Positions 33,642-42,108 are shown, counted from the first letter of the stretch. The stretch: DNA of 64,000 nucleotides from Aulosira sp. FACHB-615 (GCF_014698045.1 NZ_JACJSE010000002.1:372001-436000); one strand, 5' to 3'. Notes: a model not told the origin generated them from the sequence alone. Made by a program: numbers and translations.

Positions 33642-34460
33642 TTAAGCTTGTTGAATATGGCTGTGTAAAACTACGAGAGTTTCAGCTAATTGACTCAGAC
33701 GGGTTTCGAGATATTGTTTGCGTGCTAGTAATTGGCGGAGTTTTTGATGCCGTGCGATCGCCATACTCACTGTCGGTACTTGATCTGGTGGACAGGGACG
33801 TGACCAAACTTTACCCGATCCATCCAAACCACACAGCCGATATCCTGTGCGCGAAAATTGATAAGCGTCTTTATTCCCAGTGGTGCAGATTTCTTCAACA
33901 TAGTTCATCAAGCGGTCAACTTCCGCGTGGCGTAGTGTGGCGGTTCCTGGTTGTTCTGGTTCTTTGGGATTAGACTCTAACCAACCGTTGACTATCGGCC
34001 CTTCTAAATACAGGTCTTGGATTTGTTGCAGGAGATTTTGCAGTTCTTGTTGCCAACCAGCTACATGAATTTGAATTTCTTGCAGCAAATTCATAGCTAA
34101 GGCTGGGTTAGCTCCGTGGCGATGGTTACTAAAGCTAGGAGTTTTAAACTTGGGTAGGCTGGGAGTTTTATTACCTGTTTCTTGAGCAGAAAATGTATCT
34201 ACAGAATGATGTTCCGCAAATAAATCTGGTTCAACAGTGCTGTCATAGTTAGAATTTATCTCTAAATTTTCTGTGAGTTCTGGTGTCACACTTGGCTCAT
34301 CAGATATATCTACATCTGGGGTAGCAGCTTTGCTAGAAACACTAATTCTAAAAGATACTGGCTGCTTGGGCGAATCTCCAGCTTCGACTGTGGCGTTGTC
34401 CCGATTTCCGAGATCATGTAGAGTCGCTTCAATCCGTTTTAGCCCTGTTTTCATAAGCAT
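33642..34460 (-). CDS. Conserved hypothetical protein with C-terminal coiled coil
   Basis: I do not recognise this 272-residue protein. Residues 1-120 are low-complexity and acidic (many Ser, Thr, Pro, Asp and Glu) and probably disordered. From about 125 it is helical (MNLLQEIQIHVAGWQQELQN), with a middle part containing two cysteines (EEICTTGNK, YRLCGLDGSGKVWSRPCPP) and a C-terminal coiled coil (HQKLRQLLARKQYLETRLSQ). No signal peptide or membrane segment is present. It stands alone on the minus strand, divergent from the RTX gene. Confidence 0.6.
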   Translation of the reverse strand: MLMKTGLKRIEATLHDLGNRDNATVEAGDSPKQPVSFRISVSSKAATPDVDISDEPSVTPELTENLEINSNYDSTVEPDLFAEHHSVDTFSAQETGNKTPSLPKFKTPSFSNHRHGANPALAMNLLQEIQIHVAGWQQELQNLLQQIQDLYLEGPIVNGWLESNPKEPEQPGTATLRHAEVDRLMNYVEEICTTGNKDAYQFSRTGYRLCGLDGSGKVWSRPCPPDQVPTVSMAIARHQKLRQLLARKQYLETRLSQLAETLVVLHSHIQQA

Positions 34461-34803
34461 ATCCTGTGAGTTTGCTGCCCTTTGTGGTATTTAACTTTTC
34501 ACAAAGGTTAGTTGGGAGTCTTGGCTTTTGCCAATTTTGGCACAAATTAATCTGGTGCTAATTTTATCTTTTAAAAGATATTTGCAACAAACAAACTCAA
34601 AATTATCATCCCTAGGTATGGGGCTTTGAAGCTGTTTTTGATGGCAATTGGCGATTACATTACATTTCTTTACAAAAAATTCATATTCAATGTATTTCAG
34701 AAAACGTTCATATTAAGCAATTTAATGATTTATTTATATTTGTTAAGGTCTTTTGTCTTAGGTCAAATCTCAAGACATATTTCACCAAGGGAAATCCTAA
34801 TCA
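34461..34803. other. Divergent spacer before the RTX gene
   Basis: This 343-bp AT-rich region lies between the start of the hypothetical gene and the RTX start and should hold both promoters. A short open frame in it (34626-34832) overlaps the RTX start and looks random. I see no repeat. Confidence 0.45.
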
Positions 34804-37731
34804 ATGACTACACCTGTGCAATTAGTAACTAATCAAGATCAGGTCTTGACAACCTCGCTTGTATTCGACCTGAATACCTTGAGTCAAGAATTAGTTTCAG
34901 GCAAGATAGCTGCTGCGGATTTCGCTGGTTTATTCAGTAAGACAGATGTTGTAGAAGCAACTCGGTTAGCCAATCCACCTGCTGAACTTATTGAAACTAC
35001 TATTGACGCTGCAACTGAGTTTGTACTCAAATTTGCACCTGATGTCGCAAATGACCCGATCGCCTTTAAAATATTTTCGGCTGCTAATTCTGATACAGCC
35101 TCTTTAGTAAGTAAGCTAGTTCACATCATTCTTGGTACTGAAAGCAATGACATTTTGATCGGTAAAGCCACCCGTGATTATATTTTTGGACTGGGTGGTA
35201 ATGATCTGTTATTGGGAGAAGGTGAAAATGACTTTCTGTTTGGCGGCAAAGGCAATGATATCCTCCTTGGTGGAGACGGTAACGATACTGTCTTTGGCGA
35301 AAGCGGCGATGACACTTTATTTAATGATGCAGGCAGCGATAATCTGATTGGTGGTACTGGTAATGATTACTTTTATGTATTAGATGCCAGTGGTAGCAGT
35401 TTGCTAAATGGTGGGACTGGCATTGATACAGCCGACTACAGTGCTTTAAGCCAAGCAATCACCTTGAAATCTACTGGGATTGTTAGCAAAGGAGTAGGCT
35501 TTGGTACAGATCAACTAGTTCAAGTCGAGAGAATTTTTGCGACCTCATCACTCAACGACTGGATTGATGCTTCAGATGCTACCGCGCCAACTTCCATAAC
35601 TGTTAATTTATTAACCAATTCCCTGATTGTAAATAATGTTCCTGGTTTGGGAACCCTCACTTTTACAGTCAGTGGTTTTGAGAATGTCAGAGGTACAAAC
35701 CAAAACGACAGCATTACTGGTGACAATGCCAATAACATTCTCAATGGTGGTGCGGGTAATGATGTGTTGGGTGGTAGTAACGGTAATGATACCCTCAACG
35801 GTGATGTAGGAACTGATACAGCAGACTATAGTGCGCTGGGACAAACTATCGTTCTCGGCCCCACAGGTACAGTCAGCAAATCAGGTGGAGGAATTGACCA
35901 ATTAAACGGAATTGAAACCATCACAGCCTCTGCCTTACTCGGCGATACAATTAATTCCTCAACAGCAACGGGTAGCGTCAGCATTACCGCCAACTTGGGT
36001 ACAAATAGTTTGACAGTGAATAATGTGTTGATTGGTGGTGTGACTACCAACCTCAACTTTACTGTCAACAACTTTGAGAATGTCACAGGTACTGCGAATA
36101 ATGACATTATTACTGGTAACAACGGTAATAATATTCTCAATGGTGGTGCTGGCAATGATGTGTTGCGCGGTAGTAATGGTAATGATACCCTCAACGGTGA
36201 TGCCGGTACTGACACGGTAAACTACAGTGGATTAGGGCAATCCATTATTCTTGGCCCCACAGGTACAGTCAACAAATCTGGTGGAGGAACTGACCAGTTA
36301 AATGGCATTGAAGCGATCGTTGCATCTAACTTGCTGAATGATACTATTAATGCCTCAGCAGCAACAGGTAGTACCTCCATTACCGCCAACTTGGGTACAA
36401 ATAGCTTGATAGTAAATAATGTGGTGATTGGTAGTGCGACTACTAATCTCAATTTCACTGTCAGTAACTTTGAGAATGTTACAGGTACTGCGAATAATGA
36501 CACTATTACTGGTAATGCTGCTAACAACATTCTCAATGGTGGTGCGGGTAATGATGTGTTGCGCGGTAGTAACGGTAATGATACCCTCAACGGTGATGCA
36601 GGCACTGATACAACAGACTATAGTGCGCTGGGACAAACTATCGTTCTCGGCCCCACAGGTACAGTCAACAAATCAGGTGGAGGAATTGACCAATTAAACG
36701 GGATTGAAACCATCACAGCTTCTACCTTACTCGGCGATACAATTAATTCCTCAACAGCAACGGGTAGTGTCAGTATTACCGCCAACTTGGGTACAAATAG
36801 TTTGACAGTGAATAATGTGTTGATTGGTGGTGTGACTACCAACCTCAACTTCACTGTGAATAACTTTGAGAATGTCATTGGTACTGGGAATAATGACATT
36901 ATTACTGGTAACAACGGTAATAATATTCTCAATGGTGGTGCTGGCAATGATGTGTTGCGCGGTAGTAATGGTAATGATACCCTCAACGGTGATGCCGGTA
37001 CTGACACGGTAAACTACAGTGGATTAGGACAGTCCATTATTCTTGGCCCCACAGGTACAGTTAGCAAATCTGGTGGAGGAACTGACCAGTTAAATGGCAT
37101 TGAAGCGATCGTTGCATCTAACTTGCTGAATGATACTATTAATGCCTCAGCAGCAACAGGTAGTACCTCCATTACCGCCAACTTGGGTACAAATAGCTTG
37201 ATAGTAAATAATGTGGTGATTGGTAGTGCGACTACTAACCTCAATTTCACTGTCAGTAACTTTGAGAATGTTACAGGTACTGCGAATAATGACACTATTA
37301 CTGGTAATGCTGCTAACAACATTCTCAATGGTGGTGCGGGTAATGATGTATTAGTAGGTGGTGCTGGTAACGATAATCTCATCGGTGGTAGTGGTGCAGA
37401 TGTTTTAACTGGCGGTATTGGCAATGATCAGTTCACCTTCTTAAAACCTGGGGAAGGTGTAGATATCATCACTGATTTTGCTTCTGTCCCTGATACGATC
37501 GTAGTTTCTGCTTCTGGTTTTGGTGGTGGTCTATCCTTGGGTGTGCTTTCCAGTCTTCAGTTCTTTGTAGGTACAGGTGCAACAACCGCAAATCAGAGAT
37601 TTATCTATAACAGTATTACTGGTGGACTATTCTTTGATATTGACGGTAATGGTGTGACGGCACAACAGCAAATTGCTAGTCTCACTCTCGCACCAACTCT
37701 GACATCCGATGACATTCTAGTGATTGCTTAA
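34804..37731 (+). CDS. RTX calcium-binding protein with alternating internal repeats
   Basis: The 975-residue protein has a helical N-terminal region without a signal peptide (1-110) and RTX nonapeptides (GGKGNDILLGGDGNDTVFG and similar) at about 112-200. Long beta-rich repeats of about 132 residues follow in the order A-B-A-B, each closed by a short RTX cluster (NILNGGAGNDVLRGSNGNDT). The last ~100 residues (FTFLKPGEGVDIITDF, ASGFGGG, RFIYNSITGGLFFDIDG) match the end of the RHS-RTX protein and probably act in type I secretion. It is probably a secreted surface or matrix protein; function is otherwise unknown. Confidence 0.85.
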   Translation: MTTPVQLVTNQDQVLTTSLVFDLNTLSQELVSGKIAAADFAGLFSKTDVVEATRLANPPAELIETTIDAATEFVLKFAPDVANDPIAFKIFSAANSDTASLVSKLVHIILGTESNDILIGKATRDYIFGLGGNDLLLGEGENDFLFGGKGNDILLGGDGNDTVFGESGDDTLFNDAGSDNLIGGTGNDYFYVLDASGSSLLNGGTGIDTADYSALSQAITLKSTGIVSKGVGFGTDQLVQVERIFATSSLNDWIDASDATAPTSITVNLLTNSLIVNNVPGLGTLTFTVSGFENVRGTNQNDSITGDNANNILNGGAGNDVLGGSNGNDTLNGDVGTDTADYSALGQTIVLGPTGTVSKSGGGIDQLNGIETITASALLGDTINSSTATGSVSITANLGTNSLTVNNVLIGGVTTNLNFTVNNFENVTGTANNDIITGNNGNNILNGGAGNDVLRGSNGNDTLNGDAGTDTVNYSGLGQSIILGPTGTVNKSGGGTDQLNGIEAIVASNLLNDTINASAATGSTSITANLGTNSLIVNNVVIGSATTNLNFTVSNFENVTGTANNDTITGNAANNILNGGAGNDVLRGSNGNDTLNGDAGTDTTDYSALGQTIVLGPTGTVNKSGGGIDQLNGIETITASTLLGDTINSSTATGSVSITANLGTNSLTVNNVLIGGVTTNLNFTVNNFENVIGTGNNDIITGNNGNNILNGGAGNDVLRGSNGNDTLNGDAGTDTVNYSGLGQSIILGPTGTVSKSGGGTDQLNGIEAIVASNLLNDTINASAATGSTSITANLGTNSLIVNNVVIGSATTNLNFTVSNFENVTGTANNDTITGNAANNILNGGAGNDVLVGGAGNDNLIGGSGADVLTGGIGNDQFTFLKPGEGVDIITDFASVPDTIVVSASGFGGGLSLGVLSSLQFFVGTGATTANQRFIYNSITGGLFFDIDGNGVTAQQQIASLTLAPTLTSDDILVIA
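35812..37400 (+). repeat. A-B-A-B internal duplication (792-bp period) in the RTX gene
   Basis: The A unit (GCAGACTATAGTGCGCTGGG at 35821) recurs 792 bp on at 36613. The B unit (AACTACAGTGGATTAGG near 36219) recurs near 37011. A and B are related to each other but clearly less alike than A to A or B to B. A was therefore duplicated into B first and the A-B pair was duplicated later. Confidence 0.85.
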
Positions 37732-37738
37732 CAGAGAT

Positions 37739-37790
37739 AGGATTTACGTACAAAGGTTATCTGTTAAGAATGGGTGTAAGAGTGTGAGGC
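37739..37790 (-). repeat. MITE-like repeat family 1, partial copy 5
   Basis: AGGATTTACGTACAAAGGTT followed by ATCTG and GAATGGGTGTAAG is the right end of the family in reverse orientation. The rest of the element is not recognisable. It starts 8 bp after the RTX stop codon. Confidence 0.55.
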
Positions 37791-37954
37791 TGTACTTATA
37801 GCGTTTCTCGGTTGAGTGCAGTAAAAGTAGATGGGGAAAAGAGGCTAGGGAAATATATTTATTTCACTGGAATGAAAGCCGCTATAACTTTATTGCTCTA
37901 TACTCCTTTACCCTCTTCCAAATAGTTGTGATCAAAGGATTGGAACATGAAAGG

Positions 37955-37983
37955 ATGTAGAAGTAAAATTCTACATCTTTTTG
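37955..37983 (+). terminator. Rho-independent terminator just upstream of cobU
   Basis: GATGTAGAA and TTCTACATC form a perfect 9-bp stem with a 6-base loop, followed by TTTTTG. It lies about 225 bp after the RTX gene and only 25 bp before the cobU start. It may end the RTX transcript or act as an attenuator in a cobU leader. Confidence 0.7.
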
Positions 37984-38007
37984 CTTAAGTATTTCCTAGG
38001 AAAAATC

Positions 38008-38565
38008 GTGGGTAAAGTCATTTTAATTACAGGGGCTGCTCGGTCGGGCAAAAGTGAATGGGCAGAATATCTTGCCCAGCAGTCAGGTAAACAAGTGGTT
38101 TATGTTGCAACTGCTACCGAAAATCTTAATGATCCTGAGTGGCAAAAACGCATTGCGGCACATCAACAACGCCGTCCGCAAAATTGGGTAACTTTAGCAG
38201 TGCCTAGAGAATTATCAGCGACTTTGGCTGATGCTAAACCCCAGAGTTGTTTGTTAGTTGATTCTTTGGGAACTTGGGTGACAAATTTTTTAGATGAGGA
38301 TGAAATTAGTTGGCAAAATACAATTGCCGAGTTTTTAGACACAGTACAACTCGTAGCTGCCGATATGCTGTTTGTGGCGGAAGAAGTCGGCTGGGGTGTG
38401 GTTCCTGCTTACCCTATCGGTAGACAATTCCGCGATCGCCTGGGTGCTTTGGTGCGGCAATTAGGCGTTGTTTGTGACACGGTTTATCTTGTAGCTGGTG
38501 GTCATGTATTGAATTTGAGTGTGCTGGGTACACCATTGCCAACAGCGATAAATGAGGAATTGTAA
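38008..38565 (+). CDS. cobU: Adenosylcobinamide kinase / adenosylcobinamide-phosphate guanylyltransferase
   Basis: The enzyme phosphorylates adenosylcobinamide and adds GMP in late cobalamin assembly. The start GTG 38008 gives 185 residues, the usual CobU length, and places the P-loop at residues 9-16 (GAARSGKS). An AGGA lies about 7 bp upstream. Other family motifs are VVYVATATE, RIAAHQQRRPQNW (with the guanylylated His), LLVDSLGTWVTN and FVAEEVGWGVVPAYPIGRQF. An upstream TTG at 37981 is less likely because it overlaps the terminator hairpin. No other cobalamin gene is in the window. Confidence 0.92.
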   Translation: MGKVILITGAARSGKSEWAEYLAQQSGKQVVYVATATENLNDPEWQKRIAAHQQRRPQNWVTLAVPRELSATLADAKPQSCLLVDSLGTWVTNFLDEDEISWQNTIAEFLDTVQLVAADMLFVAEEVGWGVVPAYPIGRQFRDRLGALVRQLGVVCDTVYLVAGGHVLNLSVLGTPLPTAINEEL

Positions 38566-38694
38566 AGTATTAAATTAAGAAAAATGAAGAGAGCTTGATT
38601 ATTATTTTGCCTACCGATTGAGGGTCAAATTTTTAATAGAAAATTAATATTATATACAGAGCAAGTCTCCTCATGCCGAATGTACAATCGTGGT

Positions 38695-39126
38695 ATGGCA
38701 AACACAGAAGATGTCAAAAAGTATCTCGCCTACTGGTTTCAGTTGGGTAAGAGAGTAGTGGTTGGTAATGGGGTAGCAAGCTTGTTGCCTCAACCTGTAT
38801 ATAAAGGCGATCGCTATAGCCAGGAATTTGAAGAGTGTTGGCAGAAAATTATCTCGCCAGAATTCGGTGATTGTTATTTAGAAGGCACTCACGAAACCAT
38901 TGCAGAATTGCTGACCTCTGTATGGGAAATTATGCCTTGTGGTCGTTGCAATATGCCGATTCCGATGAGAAACGTAGGAATGCCGGCTGAGACTTGCCCA
39001 TGCAATAATTTACCTGGTTGGCCGAACACTGATTTACCAGCGCCACGTTCGGCAGTGGATAACCAAGCCAGACTGATGGGAATCCGCGATCGCTTGTTAG
39101 AAAATCTTTCCGCCAAAAGTAAATAA
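38695..39126 (+). CDS. Conserved hypothetical protein with CxxC and CPC motifs
   Basis: The product has 143 residues from ATG 38695 (an ATG at 38680 would add five). I do not recognise a function. It has KKYLAYWFQLGKRVVVGNG near the start and a compact cysteine cluster, CGRCNMPIP followed by ETCPCNN, that could bind zinc or a metal cluster. No signal peptide or membrane segment is present. It lies 130 bp after cobU, and repeat family 1 follows immediately. Confidence 0.65.
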   Translation: MANTEDVKKYLAYWFQLGKRVVVGNGVASLLPQPVYKGDRYSQEFEECWQKIISPEFGDCYLEGTHETIAELLTSVWEIMPCGRCNMPIPMRNVGMPAETCPCNNLPGWPNTDLPAPRSAVDNQARLMGIRDRLLENLSAKSK

Positions 39127-39128
39127 CT

Positions 39129-39250
39129 AGGACTTACGCACAGGTTGTCTATCCAGAATGGGTGTAAGGGTATGGGGTGTAAGGGTTTTGTATAATTACA
39201 CGCCTACAATCTTCCCCAAACCATTGATTTTTCGTCTTATTGCTAGTCCT
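39129..39250 (-). repeat. MITE-like repeat family 1, copy 6
   Basis: AGGACTTACGCA at the left end is followed by CAGGTTGTCTATCCAGAATG, the reverse of the family right end. The right boundary, CATTGATTTTTCGTC ... AGTCCT, is the reverse of the family left end. The element is about 122 bp and lies 2 bp after the stop codon of the upstream gene. Confidence 0.75.
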
Positions 39251-39270
39251 ACACATGATCAAACTCTCTT

Positions 39271-39421
39271 ATACCATTTTGGATTTTAGATTTTGCGAAA
39301 AGTTGCGTGGGCGGGTTCCCCGACTTGAGCAAACTTTTCAAGACAGATTTTAGATTGAGACAGGCTTTACTGGTAAGCTTTTGGGCAATTTATTTGTCGC
39401 AATCATTCTTCAATTTGGTAT
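39271..39421 (-). repeat. Repeat family 2 copy with nested insertion
   Basis: The ends ATACCATTTTGGATTTTAG and TTCTTCAATTTGGTAT match the inverted copy at 23673-23773. This copy is 50 bp longer. Most of the excess is a 43-bp inverted repeat at 39297-39339 (GAAAAGTTGCGTGGGCGGG ... AAACTTTTC) that also occurs, less complete, near 20240. Confidence 0.7.
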
Positions 39422-39510
39422 TACAATTCTGACTTGTGGATTCTGGATTCTGTTATGTCACCATATAGAATAAAGAGCCAAAATCAGTAATAGGGAAACA
39501 AAAAAACGCT

Positions 39511-40473
39511 GTGCAAATAACATTTTTAGGGACAAGTTCCGGTGTACCGACGCGATCGCGTAATGTTTCTAGTGTCGCCCTAAGATTACCCCAAAGGGCA
39601 GAACTGTGGTTATTCGATTGTGGTGAAGGTACTCAGCACCAAATTTTGCGGAGTGACCTAAAAATCAGTCAACTTTCCCGAATTTTTATTACCCATCTGC
39701 ACGGCGACCATATTTTTGGCTTGATGGGTTTGTTGGCTAGTTGTGGTTTAGCTGGCAATGTTGACAGAATTGATATTTACGGGCCGCCGGGATTAAATGA
39801 ATATATCCAATCGGCATCAAAATATTCTCATACACACTTTTCTTACCCGATTAAAGTTCATACTATCCGTCCTGGAGTAATTTACGAAGATCAGGAATTT
39901 ACCGTCACCTGTGGCCAGTTGCATCATCGAATTACCGCATTTGGTTATCGGGTTGCCGAAAAAGACCGCGCTGGACGTTTTGATGTCGAAAAAGCCAAAA
40001 CGCTGCAAATTCCTGCTGGTCGGATTTATGGTCAACTCAAACGGGGTGAAACTGTCACCTTGGACGACGGAAGAGTAATTAACGGCGCTGAACTTTGTGG
40101 CCCCACAGAAATTGGCCGCAAAATAGCTTACTGCACAGATACAATTTATACAGAAGGTGCGGTAGAACTAGCTAAAGATGCGGATGTATTAATTCACGAA
40201 GCGACCTTTGCCCATGCAGACGCAGAGATGGCTTTTCAAAGATTACATTCGACAACCACAATGGCAGCACAAACAGCTTTAGCAGGTGGTTCCCATCGGT
40301 TAATCATGACTCATTTTAGCCCTCGCTACGCTCCAGGCAACCCCATAGAATTGAAAGATTTACTTCAAGAAGCACGGGCGATTTTTCCTAAGACAGATAT
40401 GGCTTATGATTTTATGACTTATGATGTCCCTCGACGGCGGGAAGTAGAGTTAAAACAAATGCCTGTAAGTTAA
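39511..40473 (+). CDS. rnz: Ribonuclease Z
   Basis: The 320-residue enzyme is a tRNA 3' processing endonuclease of the metallo-beta-lactamase fold. It starts at GTG 39511 with MQITFLGTSSGVPTRSRNVS and has the zinc motif HLHGDH (His62, His64, Asp66, His67), GQLHHRITAFGYRV, YCTDTIY and HEATFAH, then HFSPRYAP. Length and motifs fit bacterial RNase Z. It is a single gene with its own spacer. Confidence 0.95.
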   Translation: MQITFLGTSSGVPTRSRNVSSVALRLPQRAELWLFDCGEGTQHQILRSDLKISQLSRIFITHLHGDHIFGLMGLLASCGLAGNVDRIDIYGPPGLNEYIQSASKYSHTHFSYPIKVHTIRPGVIYEDQEFTVTCGQLHHRITAFGYRVAEKDRAGRFDVEKAKTLQIPAGRIYGQLKRGETVTLDDGRVINGAELCGPTEIGRKIAYCTDTIYTEGAVELAKDADVLIHEATFAHADAEMAFQRLHSTTTMAAQTALAGGSHRLIMTHFSPRYAPGNPIELKDLLQEARAIFPKTDMAYDFMTYDVPRRREVELKQMPVS

Positions 40474-40539
40474 GCGATCGCCCCAAGTTCAGCAATAATT
40501 ACAATAGAACGATTTGAATTAAATCTAGACAATCATTGC

Positions 40540-40570
40540 AAAACCGACCCCCGAATTTGAAGGAGTCGGT
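40540..40570 (-). terminator. Terminator of the lectin gene
   Basis: ACCGAC and GTCGGT (with further C/G pairs inside) form a stem followed on the minus strand by TTTTG. It lies about 50 bp beyond the stop codon of the minus-strand lectin gene and also faces the end of rnz. Confidence 0.55.
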
Positions 40571-40619
40571 CAAAGAGAAGGTCAGTTGTTATTTAAAAGA
40601 AGAAGGATGAAGGGGTTAA

Positions 40620-41432
40620 CTACACAGCCTCAAATTTCCATTTGTGGTGATCAACGTTTTGTCTTGTCCATTGATCGACTTTTGCTCCATTCTCTTTGTT
40701 GCCACCATTTACCTGTAGAACCTTACCACTTTGTTTGCCGATAATGTAGAAGTAGCCGTCACCTGCATCTTCCAATAGCCATTTAGAGTTATCGTTATTT
40801 CCTTTCTGATACTGAACAGCATTGCTACCATCAACACTACCACCACCTGCTATATTTGCAACTTTGCCGCTATGTTTAGCAACAAGGTAGTAAGAGCCAT
40901 CACCAGTATCTTCCAACAGCCATTTAGAGTTATCACTATCTGACTTGTCATACTGAATAAGCTGGATATTGTCTTCCTTACTACCACCTGTCACATTTAA
41001 AACTTTGCCAGTATGTTTAACAACAAGGTAGTAGTATTTTCCTGCTGCCGGACGTGGTGTTTTCGCAGACGCAGGCTCAATAGCAATCCAATTGATATGC
41101 CATTTGTTAGTGTTAGCTAGTTCTGGGGTAATAGTTCCAGATTCGTAGTCTTTTTCCCACCTTATTTGTATACGAAAGCCTGTAGCAGTAGGGTTATAGA
41201 TAGAAGTAGCTCCAGTGGTTCCATAATGCTTGCTATCACCAGCAAGTGATGTTATGTATCTTGGTGTTTTGGTGAATCCAGCAGCACTAGTGTCAACTTC
41301 TATATAAATACCATCACTATATTGTTGCCAGTTGGTTGCACCTGGTGTCGTATTTCCTGATGCAATTTTAGTACCATCATTACCATAAGTTACTGAGAGC
41401 GCCTGGCTGGTTTGTACAGGTGTAGCCACCAT
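40620..41432 (-). CDS. Ricin-type beta-trefoil lectin-domain protein
   Basis: The start ATG 41432 has GGAG at a good distance upstream and gives 270 residues; a longer frame to 41498 adds 22 unlikely residues. Residues ~1-125 are a domain I do not name, with DGIYIEVDTSAAGF, TGATSIYNPTATGFRIQIRW and KWHINWIAIE. Residues ~140-270 are three beta-trefoil lobes, each with a GKVLxVxGG motif (HTGKVLNVTGG, HSGKVANIAGG, QSGKVLQVNGG) and a KW closing pair. Such domains bind sugars. There is no signal peptide, so it may be cytoplasmic or exported by another route. It is a single gene. Confidence 0.78.
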   Translation of the reverse strand: MVATPVQTSQALSVTYGNDGTKIASGNTTPGATNWQQYSDGIYIEVDTSAAGFTKTPRYITSLAGDSKHYGTTGATSIYNPTATGFRIQIRWEKDYESGTITPELANTNKWHINWIAIEPASAKTPRPAAGKYYYLVVKHTGKVLNVTGGSKEDNIQLIQYDKSDSDNSKWLLEDTGDGSYYLVAKHSGKVANIAGGGSVDGSNAVQYQKGNNDNSKWLLEDAGDGYFYIIGKQSGKVLQVNGGNKENGAKVDQWTRQNVDHHKWKFEAV

Positions 41433-41680
41433 AATTGAAACTCCTAAGTAAATAGATGAAAATGAATGAATGCGAGTTTTTGTCAATGCCAAAGACAACC
41501 CAGCACAACAATATTCGTCACAAGACTAATGTCTTGTGCGGAATACTATTGCCACAGTGCATGTATTTGCTAGATCAGAGCGTTTAGCTTGACAAATGCT
41601 TTAGTGGAAGTCACTTGAAGTGCGTTCTCGATACACTTCATGCTTCTAATATTCCAAAATTTTCATGAGAATTCAAGGAC

Positions 41681-41740
41681 AGTTAAAACAGTTAAAAAAC
41701 AGTTAAAAAAGCATTAAGACAGTTAAGACACTTAAGTAAT
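41681..41740. repeat. Short tandem ACAGTTAA repeats
   Basis: ACAGTTAA occurs four times in about 55 bp (GACAGTTAAAACAGTTAAAA, ACAGTTAAAAAAGC, GACAGTTAAGACACTTAAG), with variable A-run spacers. It lies upstream of the minus-strand lectin gene and could be a binding-site array or a slippage product. Confidence 0.6.
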
Positions 41741-41880
41741 ATTGAATAAATACTTAGGGCTGGACGAAAAAGACCTTTGGTGCTGGTAGGGAAAACTTCT
41801 CCTATCGGAGACGCTACGCGAACGACAGGCTCAGGGGAGCGCGGGAAACAAGAACCAGGAACAGTTTTTTCCTGATTGAT

Positions 41881-41966
41881 GAGTGCGATCGCTCCAAATC
41901 CAGCGATAATTACAATGACCTAGATAAGCGAGTGCGATCGCTCCAAATCCAGCGATAATTACAATG
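41881..41966. repeat. Direct repeat of a 37-bp HIP1-containing sequence
   Basis: GAGTGCGATCGCTCCAAATC continuing to ATTACAATG occurs at 41881-41917 and again at 41930-41966. A related sequence, GCGATCGCCCCAAGTTCAGC with ATTACAATAG, lies at about 40474-40508 on the other side of the lectin gene. Confidence 0.75.
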
Positions 41967-42108
41967 CCTTCAAAGTAAGCAAATTCCACCCTGAATTTCT
42001 TACTAACACTGGTCACACTCAGATAAATCAATGCTTTTGAGAGCCATTATGGTGCATTTATATGATGCGAAATCTTGCGGAAACTATAATCACCGTATAG
42101 CTACTTCA

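Larger units (their letters stand above)
39127..39510. other. Spacer made largely of two repeat elements
   Basis: Nearly all of this 384-bp spacer is covered by a family 1 copy (39129-39250) and a family 2 copy (39271-39421) with a nested insertion. The remaining 90 bp before rnz contain short GATTCTG direct repeats and presumably the rnz promoter. Confidence 0.6.
41499..42108. other. Repeat-rich spacer
   Basis: This 610-bp spacer contains AACAGTTAAAA-type tandem repeats (41681-41740), a GGAGACGCTACGCGAACG repeat (about 41797-41819) and a duplicated HIP1-containing 37-bp sequence (41881-41966). A short minus-strand frame across the last two is an accident of the repeats. No gene is supported. 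Confidence 0.55.

Noticed and set aside
34626..34832. 68-codon frame overlapping the RTX start
   Set aside because: It overlaps the well-supported RTX start in another frame, and its Ile/Leu/Phe-rich sequence reflects AT-rich DNA.
37732..38007. Possible cobalamin riboswitch before cobU
   Set aside because: No B12-box-like GCCACTG or other core was found; the region holds a repeat fragment and a terminator hairpin instead.
41831..42031. Minus-strand open frame of 66 codons with a hydrophobic stretch
   Set aside because: It spans the doubled 37-bp HIP1 repeat and a mosaic repeat, has no ribosome-binding site, and is not protein-like.
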